A stretch of 64,000 nucleotides of DNA, taken from Alkalimonas cellulosilytica. Lineage in GTDB: Bacteria; Pseudomonadota; Gammaproteobacteria; Enterobacterales; Alteromonadaceae. The notes below the pieces were generated by a model. The model searched no databases and was not told where the DNA came from. It saw only the letters and a list, made by a program, of their open reading frames with translations. The number at the start of each line of letters is the position of its first letter. The first letter of the stretch is position 1. Below are positions 25,279 to 35,500 of this stretch, in pieces. Position numbers and translations under genes: made by a program. Location of the stretch: the NCBI RefSeq assembly GCF_036325985.1, contig NZ_JAUHLI010000015.1, positions 1 to 64,000 of the forward strand, read 5' to 3'.

Positions 25279-26643
25279 CTACTTTTTCTGCTTCACTGGC
25301 CGCTGCCAGTCGGTGATATGGCGCTGTTTGGCGCGGGCGACAACCAGTTCGTGGTCACCGGCGTCTTTGGTCAGCACCGAGCCGGCGGCTATGGTGGCAT
25401 TTTCGCCAACCGTGACCGGTGCCACCAGGGCGCTGTTGGAGCCAATAAAGGCGCCATCTTTGATGGTGGTAACAAACTTATTGGCGCCGTCGTAGTTGCA
25501 GGTAATGGTACCGGCACCGACATTGACTTTATTACCGATGACCGCATCGCCTAAGTAAGTCAGATGATTGGCTTTGGAGCCTTTGCCAAGGGTGGTTTTT
25601 TTCATCTCGACAAAGTTGCCGACATGGCTATCATCCAGCATCACGCTGTCTGGCCGCAGGCGGGCATAAGGGCCCACCGAGCAATCAGCGCCGACAGTGG
25701 CTTTTTCAATCATCGAGTTGGGTTTAATTTCGGTGTTATCACCGATAGTACAGTCTTTTAGAATACAGTTAGCGCCGATGGTCACGCCTTTACCCAGCAC
25801 CACCTTGCCTTCGAAAATCACGTTGATATCAATCATTACGTCATTCCCTACTTCAACCGTACCGCGCACATCAATACGCGCCGGATCGCGCAGGTTAGCG
25901 CCAGCCAGCATTAATGCTTCGGCTTGGCGCTGCTGATAGGCGCGCTCTAACGCGGCTAATTGCACCCGATTGTTGGCACCTTCAACTTCCATCGGATCTT
26001 GCGGCTGGGCAGTGGCAATTTCAACGCCTTCGGCGTGTGCCATCGCAATCACATCGGTGAGGTAGTATTCGCCCTGGGCATTGTTGTTCGATAAACGGCT
26101 TAACCAGTCTTTTAACTGCTTACCGGGCAGCGCCATAATGCCACTGTTAACTTCATTGATTTGCAGCTGCTCGGGTGTAGCGTCTTTTTGCTCAACGATT
26201 CCAACCACCTTGCCGTTTTCACGCACAATGCGGCCATAGCCGGTTGGGTTGGTCAGATTGACGGTCAGAATGGCCAGGCCATTGGCAGGTTTGACTGCCA
26301 GCAATTGCTGCAAGGTTTCCAGCCGGGTTAAAGGCACATCGCCGTACAGCACCAGCACAGTGTCCTCATCGGCGATATTCGGCACCGCCTGCGCCACCGC
26401 ATGACCGGTACCCAGTTGCTCGGCCTGCAGCACCCAGTGCAGCGGCTGCTCCCCAAGGGCGCTTTGTAACGCTTCAGCGCCATAGCCATACACCAGCTGC
26501 GGCTGGTCGGAGCCCAGAGCGCGGGCGGTATCAATCACATGCTGCACCATCGGTCGTTCAGCCACCCGGTGCAATACCTTGGGCAAGTCCGATTTCATCC
26601 GTGTGCCTTTACCGGCCGCCAAAATCACTACATTTAATGCCAT
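25279..26643 (-). CDS. glmU: Bifunctional UDP-GlcNAc pyrophosphorylase / glucosamine-1-P acetyltransferase
   Basis: GlmU acetylates glucosamine-1-phosphate and then couples it to UTP to give UDP-GlcNAc, the precursor of peptidoglycan and LPS. It has 454 residues. The N-terminal nucleotidyltransferase domain carries [11 protein letters not shown] (~8-18) and YGDVPL; the C-terminal left-handed beta-helix (~250-430) has hexapeptide repeats and the acetyltransferase segment ([25 protein letters not shown]). AAGGAAG precedes ATG. It stands alone, 13 kb from glmS and 6 kb from atpC, whereas E. coli keeps atpC-glmU-glmS together. Confidence 0.98.
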   Translation of the reverse strand: MALNVVILAAGKGTRMKSDLPKVLHRVAERPMVQHVIDTARALGSDQPQLVYGYGAEALQSALGEQPLHWVLQAEQLGTGHAVAQAVPNIADEDTVLVLYGDVPLTRLETLQQLLAVKPANGLAILTVNLTNPTGYGRIVRENGKVVGIVEQKDATPEQLQINEVNSGIMALPGKQLKDWLSRLSNNNAQGEYYLTDVIAMAHAEGVEIATAQPQDPMEVEGANNRVQLAALERAYQQRQAEALMLAGANLRDPARIDVRGTVEVGNDVMIDINVIFEGKVVLGKGVTIGANCILKDCTIGDNTEIKPNSMIEKATVGADCSVGPYARLRPDSVMLDDSHVGNFVEMKKTTLGKGSKANHLTYLGDAVIGNKVNVGAGTITCNYDGANKFVTTIKDGAFIGSNSALVAPVTVGENATIAAGSVLTKDAGDHELVVARAKQRHITDWQRPVKQKK

Positions 26644-26745
26644 AACGATGCTTCCTTTGTTCGTAATGGCATTATTCTACCTGAATCAACGTTCGATGGT
26701 AGGGCGAAGCAACAACAACATCGGGCTTACCCACCATGATGCCGT

Positions 26746-27537
26746 TTAGATATACCCCAACCAGTTGATAACAATGAATGCCAGCAGGTTATTCAATGCA
26801 TGAAGTGCTATCGGCACATAGAGCGAACCGGTTTTTTCCCGCGCCAGCCCCAGAATCAAACTAAAACTAAACAGCATCGCCATCATTAACAACGGGTACT
26901 GGCCAGCATGAATCAACGTAAATAGCATCGAGGTCGCCAACAGCGTACCCCATAAGCCAAGAAAGCTGTGGCGCCAGGCCTGGAAGAAGTAACCACGAAA
27001 CACCAGCTCCTCCACCACCGGAGCCACCAGCACCATGGTGACAAAAAGCCCCAGATGACGAACCCCTGCTATCGACTCGATGAAAGCACCTGGCTCTACC
27101 GGCCACAACCAATTCACCAGCCAGGCACACAAGTAATAACCAGCAAAAGCAGCCAACCAGGGCAAATAGCATCTTGCGGCCACTGATGTAAACGCCAGCG
27201 TTTGTGACCAGTGCTGCCGGGGGAAACTGGCAGCTTTTAGCAACACCAGCAACACCGGTATTGCCGTGGCCAGGTACATCGATGTTATGCCATTTGGGCT
27301 GAGTAGATGGTCACTTAACAGAGCAGCACCCTCTGCCTGTGGCAAATCAGGCTGAGTCGCTGCCATATAAACGCCCACACCAACAGCATACAAAAATGCG
27401 GCGATAAAATATGTGACCACCACGGCCAACAGCCACCAAAGCGAGCGGCTGAAACGCGAGTGCTGTTTCGGTGGAGGCTTGGCAGATGATGCAGCGACAG
27501 TCTCTGTTACTAATGGGTTGATGCTATCCATAGTCAT
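26746..27537 (-). CDS. CPBP-family intramembrane metalloprotease (CAAX/Abi-like)
   Basis: The ATG at 27537 has AAGGAA upstream and gives 263 residues; the ATG at 27555 lacks a ribosome site and overlaps the upstream small gene. About seven hydrophobic helices. The three CPBP/Abi motifs are intact: EELVFRG (EExxxR), FTLIHAG (FxxxH) and HALNN (HxxxN/B), so a working glutamate-type intramembrane protease is expected. Family members process prenylated proteins in eukaryotes and are linked to bacteriocin self-immunity or peptide maturation in bacteria. It is the third gene of a minus-strand group with two very small genes. Confidence 0.88.
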   Translation of the reverse strand: MTMDSINPLVTETVAASSAKPPPKQHSRFSRSLWWLLAVVVTYFIAAFLYAVGVGVYMAATQPDLPQAEGAALLSDHLLSPNGITSMYLATAIPVLLVLLKAASFPRQHWSQTLAFTSVAARCYLPWLAAFAGYYLCAWLVNWLWPVEPGAFIESIAGVRHLGLFVTMVLVAPVVEELVFRGYFFQAWRHSFLGLWGTLLATSMLFTLIHAGQYPLLMMAMLFSFSLILGLAREKTGSLYVPIALHALNNLLAFIVINWLGYI

Positions 27538-27554
27538 ACTTTGTTCCTTCTTCA

Positions 27555-27689
27555 TTAATGCGGCAGGTACCAGCCAAATGGAACCATGCTACTCAGCAGT
27601 AAAATCAACCCCTGATGTACAGCCAAACAAAGCAACAACCAAAAGCTGTATCCTAAAAGGGTTGAAAGTTTATCAGTCAATAGTTTCAT
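27555..27689 (-). CDS. 44-residue single-helix membrane peptide
   Basis: A small reading frame with ATG at 27689, preceded by AGGTGG at ~8 bp, and a stop at 27555-27557. The peptide has a short polar start (MKLLTDKLSTLLGYS), a hydrophobic stretch of about 27 residues and a WYLPH end. It is 23 bp downstream of the 76-residue secreted protein and 17 bp upstream of the CPBP protease, all minus strand. No family known. The ribosome site and tight spacing support it, but the short length leaves doubt. Confidence 0.55.
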   Translation of the reverse strand: MKLLTDKLSTLLGYSFWLLLCLAVHQGLILLLSSMVPFGWYLPH

Positions 27690-27712
27690 AAGGCGCCACC
27701 TGCATGAGGTTA

Positions 27713-27943
27713 TTAATTCATTACTGGCAATACCAGCGTGACGGACTGCTGCAATTGCAGTTGAGTTCTTTGCTTGAGCTCTTCAAAGTGGTTTTGAAAC
27801 TGCTGACGAATGTCCTGATGTATTTGCTGCCTTAACTGTTCAAGCAGATCAGACTGTTCAGCTACTTCTGCTGAATAAACTGGCAAGCCGGTTGAGGACA
27901 GCATCAAGATGCCGGTCATATAAGTGGTTAATGATGTTTTCAT
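27713..27943 (-). CDS. Small secreted coiled protein, unknown function
   Basis: ATG at 27943 is preceded by GGAGG and gives 76 residues. A signal peptide (MKTSLTTYMTGILMLSSTG, then LPVYSA with likely cleavage after VYSA) leaves a mature ~50-residue glutamine-rich amphipathic helix (LLEQLRQQIHQDIRQQFQNH). No cysteines. It heads the group with the 44-residue membrane peptide and the CPBP protease. Direct repeats of GTTATAAC type lie 106-124 bp upstream. No family identified. Confidence 0.65.
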   Translation of the reverse strand: MKTSLTTYMTGILMLSSTGLPVYSAEVAEQSDLLEQLRQQIHQDIRQQFQNHFEELKQRTQLQLQQSVTLVLPVMN

Positions 27944-28048
27944 ACGTGCCTCCAATGGCGGTTGATTAAGACAACGCCAGCTTAGGCAGTACATTTGAGT
28001 TAGACGATAACTGGGGTGGTACTTTGTTATGACAAAGTATTACTTTTA

Positions 28049-28067
28049 GTTATAACTGAGTTGTAAC
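28049..28067. promoter_or_regulatory. Candidate CadC-type operator upstream of the CPBP operon
   Basis: GTTATAAC and GTTGTAAC, 11 bp apart, matching the exact pair before the S9 peptidase (30378-30397). Tandem sites about one helical turn apart are typical of OmpR/CadC winged-helix regulators, one of which is encoded at 30425. Confidence 0.45.
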
Positions 28068-28207
28068 TAAACAAAGGATCAAGCTAGTGAACCCATCGGG
28101 ATGGAAGCAGCCGGAGAATCTGATCCTGCTGCAGCTCCTGCCGGTTTGAGACCTTAGGATGACGCTCAAACAAAGCAATTCGAATAGTAAGCTCCAGAAT
28201 AGGCGCA

Positions 28208-28233
28208 ATAAAAAAGCCACCCGTAGGTGGCTT
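28208..28233 (-). terminator. Rho-independent terminator of the S9 peptidase gene
   Basis: 8-bp stem AAGCCACC/GGTGGCTT (28214-28233) with a CGTA loop; on the minus strand it is followed by six T (28208-28213 read in reverse). It lies 22 bp past the peptidase stop. Confidence 0.85.
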
Positions 28234-28254
28234 AGATAAAGATTGCATACCAGC

Positions 28255-30234
28255 TTAGTTGGCTGCTGATGTACCGATATACCGCTCGAAGAATGCCAGC
28301 ATTCTCTGCCAGCGTTCTACTTCATTTTCCGGGTTATAGAAACCATGGCCTTCCCGCTCTTTAACCAACCACTCGTAAGGATGATTGCGTTTATCCAGCT
28401 CGGCACGTAAGCCGGTAGCATGGCTTAGCGGAGTGCGACGGTCTTCGGCGCCATGGATTAGGAAAACCGGAGCTTTCAGTTTGTCCAGGTGCATTTGTGG
28501 TGACTGGGCATCCAGTTGGGCTTTATCACGTCCCAACACCAGCTCAAGGTAATTGATACCTGATTGACGCTGAGGGATATCACCCACCTCAAACATGGTA
28601 TTTAAATCGTATAAACCAACAAAGCCAACGGTGCATTGATACAAATCCGGCTCACGCACTGCGCTCATTAAGGCAGCATAACCACCGTAAGAAGCACCAT
28701 AGGCACAAACCCGGCCTTTATTTACGATTCCCTGTTCTACCAAATGCAACACACCATCGGTCATATCATCGATCATGGTGGTACCCCAGTTGCGGTGACC
28801 AGCTTGCTCGAAACTACGGCCAAAACCACCAGAACCACGGAAGTTGGGTTGCAGCACAGCGTAGCCATGGCTTGCAAATACTTTTGCATCCACCACAGCA
28901 GGTGAGCGCGGGTTGAAGCTAAGCATATCGCGAGGACCATGAGGACCACCATGCGGCAACATGATCAAAGGCAAGTCTTTTGCTTCTTTACCCGGTGGCA
29001 AGGTTAAAATGGCATGAATATCCAGACCATCCCGACTTTTATAAACAATGGCTTGTGCCTGTGGCAATTTGCTTTGATCGATCCACGGCATGCTATTCAG
29101 CAAGTGAGCCAATTGACGGCTGTTGCTATCAAATAAGTAGAAGTCCGGAGTGGCATTGGCTGATTCAACCCGAACAACCAGCTTACTGTTGTCCCTGGTT
29201 GTCGAGGTAATACTGACAGCCCGCCCGGGCAAAGCATTGATTAAGCCCTGAATGATGGCACTGAATTCTTTATTCCTCACATCATCAAAGAAAACCGCTT
29301 CAATATCCATAAAGTCATAGGAAGCACCTATCACTTCATCTGAAAATCCATTGCGGATACTGATAATCGGTGATACATCCACTCTTGGGTGATAAGCCAG
29401 AATGGTTTCAGTGCCATCATCCGGGTTCAGAATACTGATGGCACGGGTATCGGTTTGGGTATCACTTAACCCAACCACATGAGTGTTATCAGACAAAAAG
29501 CCCAATGGAATAAAACCACCTGACGTATAAGGGTAACGACGCAGCTCACGCCAGTCTGCACGCTCATTGGCGCGGTACATCAAAATGCTTTCATTGTCAT
29601 TATTTTGATCAACACCTACTGCCATTCTGGCAACACCACGGCCATCGGTAATCATTTGTACGCCTTCACCTGGGTTTGAGCGCAGCGGGGCACGGGCAAC
29701 CTGACGGGTACGGCCATTGTTGATATTCAGTCGATGCACCAAAATGTATGAACCGCGAGCTGCCGTTAAACTGCTACTAGCAACCAAGACAAAATCATCT
29801 TCATCCGGCAGATAGTTAATAACACTAAATATTGATAATTCGCGACGAGAGGAACGAGGCCCGACCAACATCATCGGCCGGCTGCCATCGGCATTCACCG
29901 CATAAATCTCACCTGTGCCCTGCGGGCTTTCCAGGGAGCCAATCTCACGCACCAGTGTCAGTAATAAACGTTCATCATTGGCCCAGTTAAAGCTGCCAAT
30001 GGACTCACGCCCGGTAAACTGTTTGATACTAATGACTTCATTGGTGGCAATATTGATCACAGTCAAAATGATATTACCGGTGTCATTACGGCTGGTACCG
30101 GCTAAATAAGTCCCTTTCGGTGAAATTTTAATATCCAAAAACTGGGGGAATTTAGCAAACTCCTCCAGGGTATGAGCCTTGACTGGCGATAACCAGCACA
30201 GGCTTAGGGTAACTAATAATAGGATTAGGCGCAT
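28255..30234 (-). CDS. S9-family peptidase (prolyl oligopeptidase/acylaminoacyl peptidase type), secreted
   Basis: ATG at 30234 with GGAG five bases upstream gives 659 residues. A signal peptide (MRLILLLVTLSLCWL, then SPVKA) sends it to the periplasm. Residues ~25-390 are a WD40/TolB-like propeller; residues ~400-655 are the alpha/beta hydrolase with the triad S515 (GASYGGYA), D598 (GAEDRR) and H630 (EGHGF). Such enzymes cut short peptides, often after proline or at blocked N-termini. It lies just downstream of the CadC-like regulator, same strand, with tandem GTTATAAC repeats in between. Confidence 0.93.
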   Translation of the reverse strand: MRLILLLVTLSLCWLSPVKAHTLEEFAKFPQFLDIKISPKGTYLAGTSRNDTGNIILTVINIATNEVISIKQFTGRESIGSFNWANDERLLLTLVREIGSLESPQGTGEIYAVNADGSRPMMLVGPRSSRRELSIFSVINYLPDEDDFVLVASSSLTAARGSYILVHRLNINNGRTRQVARAPLRSNPGEGVQMITDGRGVARMAVGVDQNNDNESILMYRANERADWRELRRYPYTSGGFIPLGFLSDNTHVVGLSDTQTDTRAISILNPDDGTETILAYHPRVDVSPIISIRNGFSDEVIGASYDFMDIEAVFFDDVRNKEFSAIIQGLINALPGRAVSITSTTRDNSKLVVRVESANATPDFYLFDSNSRQLAHLLNSMPWIDQSKLPQAQAIVYKSRDGLDIHAILTLPPGKEAKDLPLIMLPHGGPHGPRDMLSFNPRSPAVVDAKVFASHGYAVLQPNFRGSGGFGRSFEQAGHRNWGTTMIDDMTDGVLHLVEQGIVNKGRVCAYGASYGGYAALMSAVREPDLYQCTVGFVGLYDLNTMFEVGDIPQRQSGINYLELVLGRDKAQLDAQSPQMHLDKLKAPVFLIHGAEDRRTPLSHATGLRAELDKRNHPYEWLVKEREGHGFYNPENEVERWQRMLAFFERYIGTSAAN

Positions 30235-30377
30235 AATTACTCCATTCAATTGTTAACAGATGCAGGCCTTAACTTTGGCAATGCATCCTACCTACTTCAG
30301 CACGGTCTATACTAGGACAAGGCCATCTTTATAACGATAACCAGTGATGGAAAAGCTGTGATACTGTGCGGACTTTA

Positions 30378-30397
30378 GTTATAACCAAAGTTATAAC
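30378..30397. promoter_or_regulatory. Tandem GTTATAAC repeats upstream of the S9 peptidase
   Basis: GTTATAACCAAA occurs twice in a row (30378-30389, 30390-30401), followed upstream of the gene by a weaker TTTATAAC at 30328-30335. The repeat begins about 144 bp before the peptidase start and 28 bp from the regulator's stop. Candidate binding site of the adjacent CadC-like regulator. Confidence 0.5.
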
Positions 30398-30424
30398 CAA
30401 AAATAGCAATTAAAAATCAGCAAC

Positions 30425-32554
30425 TTAATTGAGGTTAATGCGAAAAACCTGATCATGTCCGGCACTGGTGCCAAAATAAATTAGCTGGCTACCATCGGCT
30501 TTCATCGACACATTTGGGTGCAATTGATTGCGGGGAAAATGAAAATGTTGGATCGATAACTGATTGGACAGCAACCAGAGCTTGGTTTGTTGCATCTGCA
30601 TATTGCTAATCAGCAGCCCATGCTGGAAGGTCTGAATTTGGTAGGGAACATCAAAGACCAACAACATCGGAAGTTCGGTAACGGGCTGCAAGCCTGAGTT
30701 AAGCAAGGTTACTTCTCCCGCTGCAGTAATCGCCAGGAAATTATCTCCCCAGGGATACATCACACGATAGCCGCGATTGAATTGGATTAACATGCCTGAG
30801 TCCAACAGGTAGCGGTAACTCATCCAGCTGCCGCCTTTACTGACCGTAAAAAGAACCTCTTTTCCTCCTTTGCTAAAATAGCCTCGCTCCACCAACTGAC
30901 CATGCATGCTTATGGCGACCCGGCTGTTTGTAGTCACTTCATGCAGCCATAAACGATTGTCTGATTTCAACAACAATAAATTGCCATCGGCATGCTGATC
31001 AATCAATTGAAATGATGCTTGCTGGGTGAAAATGGTATCTTCTGAAAATCGCACCGGGTCATAGCTAATTAAGCTGAAACCATGCTGATCGGATTGGACC
31101 AGCCAGACATCTGAACTGTCTTTACGATAGTGTGCGCTCAGTGCCTGCCCTAATGGGAACAACTTCATGTTTCGACGATCCGGCCAGTCGGCTTCGACAA
31201 AATGACGCTCCGTCGGTCGCCTGCTGATGCCGTAGATAATTTGCTGGCGTACTACAAACCGATGCAATGGCTGCTCGATATCCTGCAACCAGGGTTTTAT
31301 TTCACCGTCACTCAGCCTGAAACGTTCGAGACTGCCAGTGTTGGTAAGCAATAAGACATGGTGCTCATCCAGCCAATGACTTTGCCGCACCATCATGTTT
31401 AATTCATGCTCCATCAGCAGCTCCCGGTCAGCCAATCGATACACCTGCAATTTCGGCTGATAGTTGCCTAATTGATAGCGTATCAATACCAAATGTTGCT
31501 GATCCGGAGAAAGTGAAGCCGCAAAGTCTGTCACATGGGCTGCAGAGCTGTAGGTAAGTTGCTCGTAACCACCATGGGTCAGGTCGAGCCGGTAATAGTG
31601 CCCATTGTCTCCCTGGCGTTTGGTACCGCCAAAAATTAAGCTGTTGCTTGGTGAGTGATACACTAAATTTCCAATGGCAAAGAAGTCATCCAGCAGCAGT
31701 TCCGCCGGTTCATTGCTATGACCAGTGAGATCAACGGCATGAATGGTGCTGTTACCAAATTGCGAATCGACAAAGGCGATACGTTGATCTTCCTCAATGA
31801 AGCTGACCGAAGAAATGCTGGTGCCTCGCGCATTAGAAAGCAAGGTGATTTGACTGGATTGGCGATTATAAAGATACAAACGCCAGGCATCATGGGCGCC
31901 ATCGGTGCCACTGAACACCAAAAATTGTCCATCTGTGCTGATAGCTAGATCGAGCTTTTTTCCCGGTGAAAACGTGACTCGTTCTGTATTCTCTTTGGTT
32001 AAACTGGCCGGCTCGGCGGGCGCTTTTTCAGGCCAAGACAACAAAAAATACAACAGCACTAGTATCGGCAGTAGCAGCAACAACAGCCATAGTTTTTGCC
32101 GGTGCCTGCTTGTGCTTGATGATGGTGAATGATCGGTTGGTTCCTGCAACAAGGTTTCAGCTGCGAAAACCAGAGCGGGTGAGCTACTGGCTCGATCGTT
32201 CAGTTCAGGCTCAGTCGATAAATCCTTTACCGGGCAAATCAACTGGTAACCGCGCTTCATGACCGACTTAATGTAGCGTGGATCCTGGGCATCCGTATCG
32301 CCCAGTGCCAACCGTAACTTGCTGATGGTTCGACGGACCGCTGTATCCGATACAATGCGTCCGGACCACACCTGGTCGTGCAACTCAGACAGCGGAATCA
32401 ACCGGTCCCGATGCTGGATCAAATAAAGCAGCACGTCATATACTTTTGGCTCAAGCAAGATCACTTCTTCGCGTAAACGAAGATGCTGATGCCGCTTATC
32501 AAGCACAAAGTCACCCAATTGGATTTGAGTTGTTGTTAATGACACGCTGTACAT
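30425..32554 (-). CDS. CadC-like membrane-bound transcriptional regulator with periplasmic propeller
   Basis: A 709-residue ToxR/CadC-architecture protein. Residues ~8-112 are an OmpR-type winged helix (ILLEPKVYDVLLYLIQH, then SDTAVRRTISKLRLALGD, RYIKSVMKRGYQLI). A linker leads to one membrane helix (~155-177, LWLLLLLLPILVLLYFLLSW), then a ~530-residue periplasmic region with TolB/WD40-like blades (FSGTDGAHDAWRLYLY, IFGGTKRQGDNG). It can bind DNA while sensing the periplasm directly, without phosphorylation. It stands immediately upstream of an S9 peptidase with a similar propeller, a common pairing in Alteromonadales-type genomes. The signal is unknown. Confidence 0.88.
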   Translation of the reverse strand: MYSVSLTTTQIQLGDFVLDKRHQHLRLREEVILLEPKVYDVLLYLIQHRDRLIPLSELHDQVWSGRIVSDTAVRRTISKLRLALGDTDAQDPRYIKSVMKRGYQLICPVKDLSTEPELNDRASSSPALVFAAETLLQEPTDHSPSSSTSRHRQKLWLLLLLLPILVLLYFLLSWPEKAPAEPASLTKENTERVTFSPGKKLDLAISTDGQFLVFSGTDGAHDAWRLYLYNRQSSQITLLSNARGTSISSVSFIEEDQRIAFVDSQFGNSTIHAVDLTGHSNEPAELLLDDFFAIGNLVYHSPSNSLIFGGTKRQGDNGHYYRLDLTHGGYEQLTYSSAAHVTDFAASLSPDQQHLVLIRYQLGNYQPKLQVYRLADRELLMEHELNMMVRQSHWLDEHHVLLLTNTGSLERFRLSDGEIKPWLQDIEQPLHRFVVRQQIIYGISRRPTERHFVEADWPDRRNMKLFPLGQALSAHYRKDSSDVWLVQSDQHGFSLISYDPVRFSEDTIFTQQASFQLIDQHADGNLLLLKSDNRLWLHEVTTNSRVAISMHGQLVERGYFSKGGKEVLFTVSKGGSWMSYRYLLDSGMLIQFNRGYRVMYPWGDNFLAITAAGEVTLLNSGLQPVTELPMLLVFDVPYQIQTFQHGLLISNMQMQQTKLWLLSNQLSIQHFHFPRNQLHPNVSMKADGSQLIYFGTSAGHDQVFRINLN

Positions 32555-32675
32555 CCATGGCAGCAGGAATAACTGATGCTACGATTATACGTATCTAGCA
32601 GCCAAAGCCTAGTAACAATTTAAAAGCAACATCAATCACAGCTAATATCCTACCCTTTACCACAGGCTGCCAATA

Positions 32676-32703
32676 AAAAAAGCCACCCGAAGGTGGCTTT
32701 TTT
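32676..32703. terminator. Bidirectional terminator after the ATP synthase operon
   Basis: 12-bp stem AAAAAAGCCACC/GGTGGCTTTTTT with a CGAA loop, 19 bp past the atpC stop, with T-runs on both strands. Confidence 0.9.
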
Positions 32704-32722
32704 GGCAAAGCGCAGGGCCTGC

Positions 32723-33142
32723 TTATTTGGTTTTACGCAATTTACGGATCAATTGCAGCTGCGCAATCGCCTCTGCCAACTGAGCCGCGGCTTCGGCGTA
32801 GTCGAAGTCGGCGCTGGCATGTTGCATGGCTTCTTTGGCACGGTTCTGTGCTTCAAGAATCGCCTGCTCATCCAGATCTTCTGCCCGTTTAGCCACATCG
32901 GCCAAAACGGTGACGCCATCCGGCTGCACTTCCAGCACGCCGCCAGCAACGTAGATGAAGTGCTCTTCACCAAATTGCTTGACGATGCGCACCATGCCAG
33001 GCTTGATTGTCGTCAGCAGCGGGGTGTGAAAGGACAAAATACCCAGCTCACCATCCGCACCGCTCACTTCGACATACTCGACCAGGCCGGAGAAGATTTT
33101 ATCTTCTGCACTGACTACGTCCAGATGCACTGTCATCGCCAT
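32723..33142 (-). CDS. atpC: ATP synthase F1 epsilon subunit
   Basis: 139 residues. Couples rotation of the gamma subunit to the c-ring and inhibits ATP hydrolysis. The N-terminal beta-sandwich has the family's opening ([28 protein letters not shown]); the C-terminal helical hairpin is the inhibitory part. Last gene of the atp operon, 17 bp after atpD, with a terminator just beyond. Confidence 0.97.
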   Translation of the reverse strand: MAMTVHLDVVSAEDKIFSGLVEYVEVSGADGELGILSFHTPLLTTIKPGMVRIVKQFGEEHFIYVAGGVLEVQPDGVTVLADVAKRAEDLDEQAILEAQNRAKEAMQHASADFDYAEAAAQLAEAIAQLQLIRKLRKTK

Positions 33143-33159
33143 CTTGCCTCCTCAGCTGA

Positions 33160-34557
<1,398 letters not shown>

Positions 34558-34580
34558 TCAAATGTCTCAAAACTGTTCAC

Positions 34581-35444
34581 TTAACCAACCGCAGCTGCAC
34601 CCGATACAATCTCACTCAGTTCCTGAGTGATGGCGGCCTGACGGGCTTTGTTGTACACCAACTTCAGCTCATCCATCAGGTTGCCAGCATTGTCGGTGGC
34701 CGCTTTCATCGCGACCATACGGGCAGCGTGTTCACAGGCGGCGTTTTCCACCAGCCCCTGATACACCAGCGACTCAATGTACCGATCCATCAGCATGTCG
34801 ATAATCGGCTCTGGCTTCGGCTCGTAAATGTAATCCCACTTGTATTTACGCTTGGGCGCATCCTGGGTTGGCAAAGGCAACAGTTGCTCGATCGTTGGCT
34901 CTTGTTTCATGGTGTTGACAAACTGGTTGTACACCAGATACAGGCGATCAATACGACCTTCCAGATAGGCTTTCAGCATGACCTGCACGGTACCAATGAT
35001 ATCCGCGAGCTTCGGGTTTTCACCCGAACCGGCTTGCTGGGCCAGTACTTTGCCACCAAAACGACGGAAAAAAGCAGTGGCTTTGTTGCCAATTAAGGCA
35101 AACTCAGCAGACACTCCCTTTTCTTTCCAACTTTTTAGTTCCTGAACGACAGCCTTGAACTCATTGCTGTTCAGGCCACCACAAAGTCCACGATCGGTTG
35201 AGATAATGATGTAGCCAACGGTACCCGTTTCACGTTCCACCATATAAGGGTGACGATAATCCAGGTTACCACCGGCCATGTTACCGATCACTTTGCGCAT
35301 ACCTTCAGCGTATGGGCGGGATGCAGCGACTCGCTCCTGCGCGCGGCGCATTTTGCTAACCGCAACCTTTTCCATAGCGCTGGTGATCTTGCGAGTATTG
35401 TTAATACTCCCAATCTTGCTTTTTATCTCTTTACCACCGGCCAT
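34581..35444 (-). CDS. atpG: ATP synthase F1 gamma subunit
   Basis: 287 residues; the central rotor shaft. The N-terminal helix ([20 protein letters not shown]) and the conserved C-terminus ([21 protein letters not shown]) form the coiled coil inside the alpha3beta3 ring; [11 protein letters not shown] is the family signature. Sits between atpA and atpD. Confidence 0.97.
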   Translation of the reverse strand: MAGGKEIKSKIGSINNTRKITSAMEKVAVSKMRRAQERVAASRPYAEGMRKVIGNMAGGNLDYRHPYMVERETGTVGYIIISTDRGLCGGLNSNEFKAVVQELKSWKEKGVSAEFALIGNKATAFFRRFGGKVLAQQAGSGENPKLADIIGTVQVMLKAYLEGRIDRLYLVYNQFVNTMKQEPTIEQLLPLPTQDAPKRKYKWDYIYEPKPEPIIDMLMDRYIESLVYQGLVENAACEHAARMVAMKAATDNAGNLMDELKLVYNKARQAAITQELSEIVSGAAAVG

Positions 35445-35500
35445 GACGTTGTCTCCGTTTCATTCAACGACGAAGGGTGGCCGCAGCCACCCACGTCTGA

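Larger units (their letters stand above)
27944..28254. promoter_or_regulatory. Intergenic region with operator-like repeats and a terminator
   Basis: No convincing gene. Near 28021-28038 is ACTTTGT/ACAAAGT around TATG (a 7-bp inverted repeat). GTTATAAC (28049-28056) and GTTGTAAC (28060-28067) are spaced 11 bp. The segment 28080-28200 shows nothing I recognise. The terminator of the S9 peptidase gene is at 28208-28233. Confidence 0.5.

Noticed and set aside
28080..28200. Short frame VNPSGWKQPENLILL... on the plus strand
   Set aside because: 20 codons, no ribosome site, no neighbour logic; not supportable as a gene.
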